40,272 bases of DNA from NCBI RefSeq assembly GCF_946479755.1, contig NZ_CAMLHC010000051.1, positions 1 to 40,272 on the forward strand, given 5' to 3'. Both the position numbers and the translations under genes were made by a program. This stretch comes from an uncultured Chitinophaga sp. GTDB taxonomy: Bacteria; Bacteroidota; Bacteroidia; Chitinophagales; Chitinophagaceae. Shown here piece by piece: positions 8,761 to 16,383 of the stretch; the first letter of the stretch is position 1; each line of letters opens with the position of its first letter. The notes beneath the pieces are model-generated. The model did no database searches. It had not been told where the DNA came from and saw only the letters and a list, made by a program, of their open reading frames with translations.

Positions 8761-11700
8761 TTATTTGCCGGTGATTATTACCTGCTTCATCCCTGTCCGC
8801 CCGAAAAATGTCGGGAAGTACATCAGCGATGCTTTAGCAGGGTTGAGATGATAGGAGCCGCTGTAACGTGGCATCAGGGATACGGAAAAGGTATGTTTCC
8901 CTTTGGAGAGATGACCGCTGAAGATGCTGACCTTCTGTTTGAAGTGCTCCCGGTGCACCTCTCCATGGGCATACGACTGTGCTTTGGCGGCATAGGAGCA
9001 CCCTGCCGGAATGGGCACTTCTATCATCACATACTCAGCATCGGCATCTACGGTAACGTCTACACGTAACTCGGCAGGCGCACCGGCAATAAGCCGTGGC
9101 AGCAGCTGCCCGTTGGACAAGAGGCTGCTTTGTACGGAGAACTGCCGGGAAACAGCTTCCGGCGCCGGATTCCAGTGTTCCCGGGTGGCGCTGAAATAAA
9201 CAGTAGCGTTACCTTGTTTGCCCACCTGTAGCGGTTGCGATCCGCGGATGATGGTATCGTAGGGGAACTGCGTAATGCTACGGCCATTGAGTATAAGCGT
9301 CGCCGTTAGCGGCTGTGTTTTTTGCAGCAGGTCCGGTAAGATGGTTTCGAGAATGGTGGCCGACTCATAGGTGTTGCGCCAGCTGCCGCCATAGCGGCGT
9401 TCGAGTAACCAGTCCCGGATGCCGGCCAGCGTGGCCTCCTGGCCTGACTGCTGCCGCAGCAGTTTGTATACCAGCAGGGTGTACTGTACATTGTTACTGT
9501 GCAGCTGCAGACTCTCTTCGCCCCAGTAGGGATTGCCCATCATGCTGTGTTGACGGTGCTGAAACAATGAAGCCGTGTTAACAGCCTCGCCGGCGCGTTG
9601 CAGGATATACATTTTCCGGGCCTTGTCATAAGCAGTAACCGCTGGTATGGTATCCAGGCAACGCCGGTAATCCATTTTAAAGCCCAGCTGCTGCAATGTT
9701 TCCACGATGGTGAGTTTGTCACGGCCGGGTGACTTCAGCAACAACTGCTGGTAATTCAGGAAATCCTGTTTGTTGATCGGTGCGGTATATCCCGCCCGCT
9801 CCGCCATCAGCAGGGCAGATGCCACATGTTTGGTGATCCAGGGTGAGGGCTCGCTTTTGCCCCACCAGCCCCAGCCACCGAAGTACTGATTGTTGGCGAG
9901 TGCACGGAGTAGCTGTTTGAGCAGCTTTTCGTCGCGGAACTCCTGTTGCTCGTAGGTGCATAACTGTTTCTCCTGTATTACGGCAATGAGTTTGCTGGCC
10001 ATCTGCTCATTGCAGCTATACTCATATCCTTTCAACCGGGTGATTTCTGTGTGCAGCACGGGCAACAGGCTGCTGGTAGCATATACTTTAACCGCGCCGG
10101 TGTCTTTAGCCGGTACCCCGAAAGCGGTGTCTGTACGCAGCGGAAGGAAGATGCCCGTTGTTTCGGTAACACCTTGCGGGAACAGGGGAATGGCGCGGCG
10201 TTCACCATCCATAAAGTTGTCGCGGTGGATGGTGAATTTCAGCGCGAGGCTGTCGCCCTGCTGTGGTGCTGCTATCGTTACCGTGTCGAGGTGACTGTTG
10301 CGCACGCCGGCAGTGCCCTGTAGCAATAATTTGTCATCCGCATAAAACCGTCTTTCCAGGGTTACACTGTCCGGCGTATAGTTGAGTATTTTGCCCAATG
10401 CCTGCAGGGTATCGCCCGCTACTGCAAAAGCAGGCAGCGCGAGGTTGGTGGCCAGTGGCTGGAAAGCTTTGATACTGGTGGTCGCGGAGCCGGACAGCCT
10501 GCCGTCGGCCATCGCAATAGCAAACGTTTTCCAGTTGGTGATATCATCCGGGAAAGTGACGTCAAAAGAGGCTTCGCCCTTTTCGTTGGTACGTAACCGT
10601 GGCTGCCAGAAGGCATCGTCACGAAAACGTTGCCGCAGGTTGTTGCCCGCAGGTGGCTGCGCCTGACCACTGGCCGACACGATAATAATGGCGCCATTGG
10701 CAGCCCGGGCGCCGTAGAGACTGGTGGCTGCATCGCCTTTCAGCACGTTAAGGGTACCAATGGTAGCAGGGTCGATAGACTCAAGCAAGCCGTCATAGAC
10801 CTTTCCATCTACAATGATCAGCGGGTTGGTGCTTCCGATAGATCCAGCTCCGCGGATAGTTATAGCTGCGGCGACGCTTGCGTGTTTGGTCTCTCTACCT
10901 ATCCCCATTGCAGTAACAATAACGTCCTGCAACGAAGCTTTGTTGGCGACTAGTTTTATCTGGATGAAATCCTGCTGGTGCAGGTTGACTTCTGTGGTAT
11001 TAAATCCTACGCTATACACCTTCAGCGTTCCGTATTCGGTGACCTTCATATGGAAGCGCCCCTTGTTGTCCGTAACAGTACCGAAACCGGTGTTTTTAAG
11101 CTGAATGCTCACGCCCGGGAGGGGAATGTCGTCTTCATCTGTCACCACGCCTTCGATGGTCCTTCCCAGGGAAGCGGCATCGAGATATTGGTTGTTGAAA
11201 GCATTGCTGAAAGCGGTTTGGTCGCTATAAAAAATTCGCCTGTCGGAGTCCGTTTCGTACTCCCATATTTCTGCTGCCAGGGCCTGGCTCACCTTGTCCG
11301 CAGGTAACACGGGGATGCGGCTGTTCAGTTGATATACGGTGGTGCCACGGTCGCGGACATAAATGCTGTCTATCAACTGGTAATGGTTTTTGCGCAATAA
11401 AATCAGTAGCCGGTACCATCCACTGTCCAGCTCTCCGAAGTCAAATGAACCGGAAGGTTGAATACGGTAAAAGGAAGGGTCCTGGTACCGGTATAGAAAA
11501 ACCTGTTTGACATTTCCCTCCCGGAAGCTGGTATCCGGAGAGAATTGTAGCCGGGCCTTTCCATTCTTTCCGTTGTTTGATGTGCTGTTTAACGGATATT
11601 TGAGCCTGATATTTTCCAGGCGCTCCTGCCATAAACTGTCTATTATTTGCGTACTGAGCGCGGTCTCGAAAAGTGGGAATTCATAACGACGGTAGTCGGT

Positions 11701-14430
11701 GTGTAGTTGATTGAATTTTTCCGGGAAGGTTGTTTTATACTGGGCGGTGTCTTTCACAATAGAGAATACGCCTCCGCTGATGGGTGTAAAAGACTGCGAA
11801 AACAAGCCCCGGGCATGTAAGATGGCCGGACGGGATTCCAGGGGCCAGGCAGAGAAGCTAAGGCCCTCTTTCTGGAACATGGGCAGCAGCCGGTCGCCTT
11901 GCTGTATATAGGAATAAAGCGGCAGTGCGGCGGGCTGAAAGAAGCGGACGAAATAGGGCCGCAGCTCGTTCTGTTCTGCCTTGGAGAATGCGAGGGAAAG
12001 ACCCCGTACCTGCACATGCGGCTGTTTATTGGCAATATTGATGTTGAGGAATGTTTTACGGCCTGCTGTTACATATACACTGTCTGCCGTCACGAGGCTA
12101 ACGGGCGTGCGCAAACGCAGCTGATGGTACCCCGGTGATACCGGAAAGCTGTAATTGGGCTTCAGGTCTGCATATGTCAGGTAGGCAGGTTTCCCGTCAA
12201 TCCACAGATAGATGATTTTTTGTGGCTTGCCATCAATGGTGATGAACGGCGCCAGCTGCGTTATATTGCCGGCTACCGGTTCTGTGATGCTGGCGATGCC
12301 TTTCGGCCGGATAAACTGGTAGTAAACGCTGGTATCGAGCGAGAGCAGTTGCCCCCATCGTTCCCGGCTATACGTTTCTGAAGCGTTGTCAATATCCCGT
12401 TCATGCTCCCGGTAGCGGACATTAGGCAGCCGCTGTGCTCTTAACTTTCCGTAGTAAGGAACAAAAGGGAGCCTGAGATCTTCAAACTTACTGGTGGCGG
12501 CATAGGAGGTGACGTCGGCATCCGGTACCGGCTTCCCTTCCGCATCTTTAACCGAAACGGATAAACGGGACGTCTGTCCGGGGAACACCGTTAACGGCGC
12601 ATCGATGTGTACCTGCAATAACTTCTCGGTATAGGGCGCAGTAAGCTGGTTGTACATTACCTGGTCACTGCTGATATACTGCCAGGAAACCGTATAGTTG
12701 TTAAGGGTGTTCGCGTGGATTTTCCGGTCCAGGCCGCCCTGGTGATACCCTCGTTCCACTACTTTTTTACCGGCATAGATGGTATACCAGAATGGAAGGT
12801 GACGGGTGTTGGTCAGCTGTATGAAAACAGAATCCCGCGTACGATGGGCTGTACCGGTGATGCTGCCGGAGGTTGAGGGAGTATGCCTGTTGTTGGCCCT
12901 GGAGGTATTCACTACATAAGAGCCGGCAAAAGGATGCAGCGGTATTTTGGCGGGCAGACTGATACGGGTCTCTTGCATCCGTTTTCCATCCGCCGTCAGC
13001 AGGATCAGCTGACCTGTGTCGGGAACCGGTTTTCCGGAAACCATGCTGTTGATCTCCAGGCTGTCTCCCTGTTCTTTAAAGCTGATGGCTTCTTTCGGAT
13101 AGTCGTAGGAAAGGGAGAGTACTTGCGATTGGCTTTCATTGCTGGCGCTCAGGAACTGGCAGTGGATCCGGTAGTCCATAGTGGCGGTGGGGAAAATGCT
13201 GTCAGGCAGTGTGACTTTGGTTTCTCCGGCGGGCTCCAATGGTATTTCGTACTGCCATAGGGTATCGGGGATAAATACGATGGGCTGATAAGCACGTTGT
13301 ATGCGGCTCTTCTCTACCCAGAGTTTTACGCGGCCGTCCATAACGGGCAGATTGTTTTCATCCGTCGCTTTCAAGTAGACCGCCATTGGTGTACCCCGGG
13401 TATGCCGGGAGTGGTCTGTCCGCGCATTAAAAGTCACGGCCCCCAGTTCATATTCTTCATACCTGAATCGCTCCTGGAGCATGATGGGATGCTTATGCCG
13501 GCGGCCACGTCCCTCATCTTCGTCTTCGTCCTCTTCTTCATCAGCGCGGGTAGGTTTGTTCCTGCCGCCTTCCAGGGTCAGGCGGTAGTCATCGTCCAGG
13601 TCCAGTTCCAGGCTGTCGTGCAGCACAAAGGCGTATTCAAAGGCGCCGGGCCGGTAAGGCCGAAGCTGGGAAAGGATGGTATCAATATCTGGTTCATTAT
13701 AAGTTTCGCTGAGACGCAGCCATACCGGGGTATTGACAGGCCGTCCTTTACGGTCGCGGATAAACGCTTTCAGACGCACGGTGTCTCCGGGTTTGAATTT
13801 CGGTTTGTTCAGTGCCAGGTAACCGGAATAGGTTTGCCTGGCCGGCCGGTGGGGATAACGGAGGCGTGCGAACAACCTGCGGAAGGAAAAAGGGCGATGG
13901 TAATCGGTTTCCGGTTTCAGCCGGAACAGGTTGTTCAGGTTATCATGCCGCACTTCGAGCAGGCCTGACCGTTTGGCGTGCCGGAGCCGGTAGGTCTGGC
14001 TGGCGGTATCGAAAGGGAAATACCGGCCGCGGAATTTTACGATAGCACTGGTGACGATGCGGCCCTGCAGGTCGTGGACCACGACTGCAAGATCGGTACC
14101 GTTATTAATGAATTTACAGCGGACATTTTCTATGGTATGATAGTCATATTTTACGCGTGACTGCTGCGCATATACTTCCAGGTAGTGGCCAGGAGGAAGG
14201 CTGTCAGGCAGACCTTTCGTTGCCGGGAAAGTGGCAACGGGCGGACTTAACAGCACATCGCGGTAATCCTTGCTGCGTAACCGGCCTTTGCGGAAGATCT
14301 CGCGGGCCTCATAATTCGTCACCTTGTAGAGGTGGTGCTGGGGACTGTGTTGAGGGCTGCTGGTCAGTTGGCTGAACCCGTGGGTAATTACACTAAAGCA
14401 GCATAACAGGAACAACGATATCCGTTTCAA
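8761..14430 (-). CDS. Alpha-2-macroglobulin-family protein with embedded CarboxypepD_reg and TonB-plug-like module
   Basis: A 1889-residue secreted protein with an N-terminal signal peptide (about 1-20, ending FSQ, no clean lipobox). From about residue 200 it shows macroglobulin MG domains (YLALNKPKFKPGDTVRLKAF; another at about 610, PLTVFPGQTSRLSVSV). An acidic-then-basic patch lies near 295-310. At about 1087-1165 there is a CarboxypepD_reg sandwich and at about 1165-1250 a SusC-type plug segment (LIIVDGKVYDG, VLKGDAATSLYGARAANGAI). The macroglobulin core then resumes (FWQPRLRTNEKGEASFDVTF). A thioester motif CNEQ sits at Cys1473-Gln1476, followed by the alpha-alpha toroid and a C-terminal beta domain. 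Bacterial macroglobulins trap proteases; no PbpC gene is adjacent. The plug-like insertion is the odd feature. Confidence 0.9.
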   Translation of the reverse strand: MKRISLFLLCCFSVITHGFSQLTSSPQHSPQHHLYKVTNYEAREIFRKGRLRSKDYRDVLLSPPVATFPATKGLPDSLPPGHYLEVYAQQSRVKYDYHTIENVRCKFINNGTDLAVVVHDLQGRIVTSAIVKFRGRYFPFDTASQTYRLRHAKRSGLLEVRHDNLNNLFRLKPETDYHRPFSFRRLFARLRYPHRPARQTYSGYLALNKPKFKPGDTVRLKAFIRDRKGRPVNTPVWLRLSETYNEPDIDTILSQLRPYRPGAFEYAFVLHDSLELDLDDDYRLTLEGGRNKPTRADEEEDEDEDEGRGRRHKHPIMLQERFRYEEYELGAVTFNARTDHSRHTRGTPMAVYLKATDENNLPVMDGRVKLWVEKSRIQRAYQPIVFIPDTLWQYEIPLEPAGETKVTLPDSIFPTATMDYRIHCQFLSASNESQSQVLSLSYDYPKEAISFKEQGDSLEINSMVSGKPVPDTGQLILLTADGKRMQETRISLPAKIPLHPFAGSYVVNTSRANNRHTPSTSGSITGTAHRTRDSVFIQLTNTRHLPFWYTIYAGKKVVERGYHQGGLDRKIHANTLNNYTVSWQYISSDQVMYNQLTAPYTEKLLQVHIDAPLTVFPGQTSRLSVSVKDAEGKPVPDADVTSYAATSKFEDLRLPFVPYYGKLRAQRLPNVRYREHERDIDNASETYSRERWGQLLSLDTSVYYQFIRPKGIASITEPVAGNITQLAPFITIDGKPQKIIYLWIDGKPAYLTYADLKPNYSFPVSPGYHQLRLRTPVSLVTADSVYVTAGRKTFLNINIANKQPHVQVRGLSLAFSKAEQNELRPYFVRFFQPAALPLYSYIQQGDRLLPMFQKEGLSFSAWPLESRPAILHARGLFSQSFTPISGGVFSIVKDTAQYKTTFPEKFNQLHTDYRRYEFPLFETALSTQIIDSLWQERLENIRLKYPLNSTSNNGKNGKARLQFSPDTSFREGNVKQVFLYRYQDPSFYRIQPSGSFDFGELDSGWYRLLILLRKNHYQLIDSIYVRDRGTTVYQLNSRIPVLPADKVSQALAAEIWEYETDSDRRIFYSDQTAFSNAFNNQYLDAASLGRTIEGVVTDEDDIPLPGVSIQLKNTGFGTVTDNKGRFHMKVTEYGTLKVYSVGFNTTEVNLHQQDFIQIKLVANKASLQDVIVTAMGIGRETKHASVAAAITIRGAGSIGSTNPLIIVDGKVYDGLLESIDPATIGTLNVLKGDAATSLYGARAANGAIIIVSASGQAQPPAGNNLRQRFRDDAFWQPRLRTNEKGEASFDVTFPDDITNWKTFAIAMADGRLSGSATTSIKAFQPLATNLALPAFAVAGDTLQALGKILNYTPDSVTLERRFYADDKLLLQGTAGVRNSHLDTVTIAAPQQGDSLALKFTIHRDNFMDGERRAIPLFPQGVTETTGIFLPLRTDTAFGVPAKDTGAVKVYATSSLLPVLHTEITRLKGYEYSCNEQMASKLIAVIQEKQLCTYEQQEFRDEKLLKQLLRALANNQYFGGWGWWGKSEPSPWITKHVASALLMAERAGYTAPINKQDFLNYQQLLLKSPGRDKLTIVETLQQLGFKMDYRRCLDTIPAVTAYDKARKMYILQRAGEAVNTASLFQHRQHSMMGNPYWGEESLQLHSNNVQYTLLVYKLLRQQSGQEATLAGIRDWLLERRYGGSWRNTYESATILETILPDLLQKTQPLTATLILNGRSITQFPYDTIIRGSQPLQVGKQGNATVYFSATREHWNPAPEAVSRQFSVQSSLLSNGQLLPRLIAGAPAELRVDVTVDADAEYVMIEVPIPAGCSYAAKAQSYAHGEVHREHFKQKVSIFSGHLSKGKHTFSVSLMPRYSGSYHLNPAKASLMYFPTFFGRTGMKQVIITGK

Positions 14431-14505
14431 GGCAAAGGGTATTTTTATGGGTTATCATTTAAGTTAACAATTATCTATAACTTCCGGGCAAAATCTTATT
14501 GAAGT

Positions 14506-15393
14506 ATGGAAACCATTGGATTTATTGGAGCCGGTAACCTCGGTACACCGATCGTGACCAACCTCTTACAGGCTGGCTATAAAGTAAAGATATATAATCG
14601 TACCCGTGAGAAAGCGCAGCCGTTGGAAGCGCTGGGGGCGGAGCTGGTCAGCAGCCCCGCTGCGGCAGCCGTGCAGGGTGGCATTGTTATGAGCCTGGTG
14701 GCCGATGATAAAGCGGTAGAAAGCGTGGCAGGCGATGAGTTAATACAGGCGCTGGGCCATGGCGGTATCCATGTGTCCATGAGCACTATCTCACCGGATA
14801 CGTCACGTACGCTGGCGGCGCACCATCAGAAACAGGGCGTCACCTACGTAGCGGCGCCGGTGTTTGCCCGCCCGGAAGCGGCCGCAGCGAAAATCGGCAA
14901 TGCGGTCATCTCCGGCCCGGCTGCGGCCAAAGAAAGGATAAAACCGTTGCTGGAAGCTGGTTTTGCCAAAAATATTTTTGACCTGGGAGAAGAGGTGGGC
15001 AGTGCCAATGTGCTGAAGCTGATGGGCAACTTTATGATTGCCGGGGCTATTGAAATGATGGCCGAAGCTTTTGCGCTGGCAGAGAAGAACGGGGTCGATT
15101 CCAAAGTGGCTTATGAGATGCTGACCACTACTTTGTTTGCCGCGCCGATTTTCCGCGGATATGGCGCTATGGTGGTAGACCGCAAGTACGTGGGTAACCC
15201 GGCATTCAGCGCCGCGCTGGGACTGAAGGATATGAACCTGGTACTGCAAACGGCCACCCGGTCGCATACGCCGATGCCGCTGGCTCAACTGGTGCAGTCC
15301 CGCCTGATGACCGTGGTGGCACGGGACGTGAAGGAGGCCGACTGGACCGCGCTGGCCATGGGAGCGCTGGAAGATGCCGGCCTGAAAGGTTAG
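14506..15393 (+). CDS. NAD(P)-dependent beta-hydroxyacid dehydrogenase-family oxidoreductase
   Basis: A 295-residue protein of the 3-hydroxyisobutyrate dehydrogenase / 6-phosphogluconate-dehydrogenase-like family. The Rossmann motif is at residues 5-12 (FIGAGNLG, G-x-G-x-x-G), followed by NRT near residue 32; an Arg in that place usually favours NADP(H). The second conserved block HVSMSTISPDTSR and the catalytic-lysine block GSANVLKLMGNFM (Lys171) are present, with a helical C-terminal dimer domain. The substrate is unknown; relatives act on 2-hydroxy acids, succinic semialdehyde or imines. It is divergent from the macroglobulin gene (75 bp apart) and its stop overlaps the end of the convergent HxlR gene by 4 bp. 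Confidence 0.88.
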   Translation: METIGFIGAGNLGTPIVTNLLQAGYKVKIYNRTREKAQPLEALGAELVSSPAAAAVQGGIVMSLVADDKAVESVAGDELIQALGHGGIHVSMSTISPDTSRTLAAHHQKQGVTYVAAPVFARPEAAAAKIGNAVISGPAAAKERIKPLLEAGFAKNIFDLGEEVGSANVLKLMGNFMIAGAIEMMAEAFALAEKNGVDSKVAYEMLTTTLFAAPIFRGYGAMVVDRKYVGNPAFSAALGLKDMNLVLQTATRSHTPMPLAQLVQSRLMTVVARDVKEADWTALAMGALEDAGLKG

Positions 15394-15782
15394 TTTTTAC
15401 TGGCGCCGGCAAGTTCATGCGCCTGGCGGGTTTCCTGCCGGTGCATTTCGCCCCAGCTGCACATATGTTCCAATAAACTTTCGAGTGACCGTCCCAGTGG
15501 AGTCAGTTCATATTCCACGCGGGGCGGTACTTCCGGATACACGATCCGTTTTATCAGCTGGTCGTTCTCCAGTTCCCTTAATTGCAATACGAGCACTCTT
15601 TCGGATATACCGGAAATAGATTTTTTCAGTTCGTGATAGCGCATTTTACCGTCGAGCAGGCGCCAGAGGATGCTGGGTTTCCAGCGTCCGCCGATGACCG
15701 ACAGCGTATGGGCTGTTTGGCATAAGCCGTTGAGTATCCGCTCATTAATCGCATTGGTGGAGTTTTCTTTCCGCATAGACAC
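15390..15782 (-). CDS. HxlR-family winged-helix transcriptional regulator
   Basis: A 130-residue HxlR/YodB-type regulator. The family core is plain: LCQTAHTLSVIGGRWKPSIL (with Cys21 in the position of the N-terminal sensor cysteine of this family), then RYHELKKSISGISERVLVLQLRELE (recognition helix), then the wing RIVYPEVPPRVEYELTPLGRSL. An in-frame ATG two codons downstream is an alternative start. It is divergent from the DoxX gene, a very common pairing, and a dyad symmetric site lies between them, so control of DoxX is the natural inference. Sensing of electrophiles or aldehydes through Cys21 would match the family. Confidence 0.92.
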   Translation of the reverse strand: MSMRKENSTNAINERILNGLCQTAHTLSVIGGRWKPSILWRLLDGKMRYHELKKSISGISERVLVLQLRELENDQLIKRIVYPEVPPRVEYELTPLGRSLESLLEHMCSWGEMHRQETRQAHELAGASKN

Positions 15783-15880
15783 CGTTTTGTTCCGGCTATA
15801 AATATACGACTTCGCGGAACGCTAACCCAGAGGATAGTGCTTTCCTGCCGGTAACCCATCAGCAAACAATCTTGAATATC

Positions 15881-15894
15881 TATACGTTTGTATA
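15881..15894. promoter_or_regulatory. Dyad operator overlapping the DoxX -7 box
   Basis: Inverted repeat TATAC-GTTT-GTATA at 15881-15894. It contains a perfect TAnnTTTG -7 box (TACGTTTG, 15883-15890), placing the DoxX start point near 15897 and its ATG about 15 nt later. No clear -33 TTG is visible at the right distance. The location suggests an HxlR operator that blocks or activates doxX transcription. Confidence 0.6.
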
Positions 15895-15911
15895 TCATAA
15901 AACTGTTCACT

Positions 15912-16298
15912 ATGAAAATTGTTCCTCTGTTAGGGCGTATCCTGTTTGCGCTCATCTTTGTCATGTCAGGTATCAATCACGTGGGAGGCGCAGGCGCCGA
16001 TTATGCAGCGGCTTCCGGTGTGCCGGCGGCCAATATTATGGTGCGGTTGGCGGGCCTGCTCGCTTTGGTGGGAGGCCTGAGCATATTGCTCGGGTATAAA
16101 GCCAGAATCGGCGCATGGCTGGTGGTGATCTTCCTCATTCCCGTCACATTCGCCATGCACAAGTTCTGGGGTATCCCTGATCAGATGGCGGCGCAGATGC
16201 AGATGGCTATGTTCATGAAAAATGTGGCGCTGATAGGCGGCGCATTGTTCATCGCTTATTTCGGTGCAGGGCCGCTCAGTATAGATAATAAGTCCTGA
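15912..16298 (+). CDS. DoxX-family membrane protein
   Basis: A 128-residue protein with four predicted membrane helices. It begins MKIVPLLGRILFALIFVMSG, the DoxX hallmark, continues with ANIMVRLAGLLALVGGLSILLG and AWLVVIFLIPVTFAMHKFW, and ends in a last helix (NVALIGGALFIAYFGAG). I chose the ATG at 15912 because the longer TTG-started frame overlaps the predicted -7 box. DoxX proteins are small inner-membrane proteins linked to thiol or oxidative-stress handling in some bacteria; the exact role is unknown. It is divergent from the HxlR regulator and is followed by a hairpin terminator. Confidence 0.9.
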   Translation: MKIVPLLGRILFALIFVMSGINHVGGAGADYAAASGVPAANIMVRLAGLLALVGGLSILLGYKARIGAWLVVIFLIPVTFAMHKFWGIPDQMAAQMQMAMFMKNVALIGGALFIAYFGAGPLSIDNKS

Positions 16299-16306
16299 TA
16301 AAGAGC

Positions 16307-16337
16307 AAGGCTGTCTCTCTGGGGAGACAGCCTTTTT
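16307..16337. terminator. Hairpin terminator between convergent DoxX and SPFH genes
   Basis: An 11-bp perfect stem, AAGGCTGTCTC (16307-16317) with GAGACAGCCTT (16324-16334), 6-nt loop, then a run of T to 16337. It lies between two convergent genes; the plus-strand T-run makes it strongest for DoxX. Confidence 0.85.
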
Positions 16338-16383
16338 AAATCAGGGTAACATGAATGGTGAAAGTGGTATAGGGATGATAGTT

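Noticed and set aside
13297..13968. 223-codon plus-strand frame inside the macroglobulin gene
   Set aside because: Lies fully within a continuous 1889-codon gene with recognisable MG domains; composition is not protein-like.
8266..14430. YfhM/PbpC-type macroglobulin operon
   Set aside because: No penicillin-binding protein 1C gene is adjacent and the macroglobulin lacks a clear lipobox, so the E. coli-type pairing is not supported.
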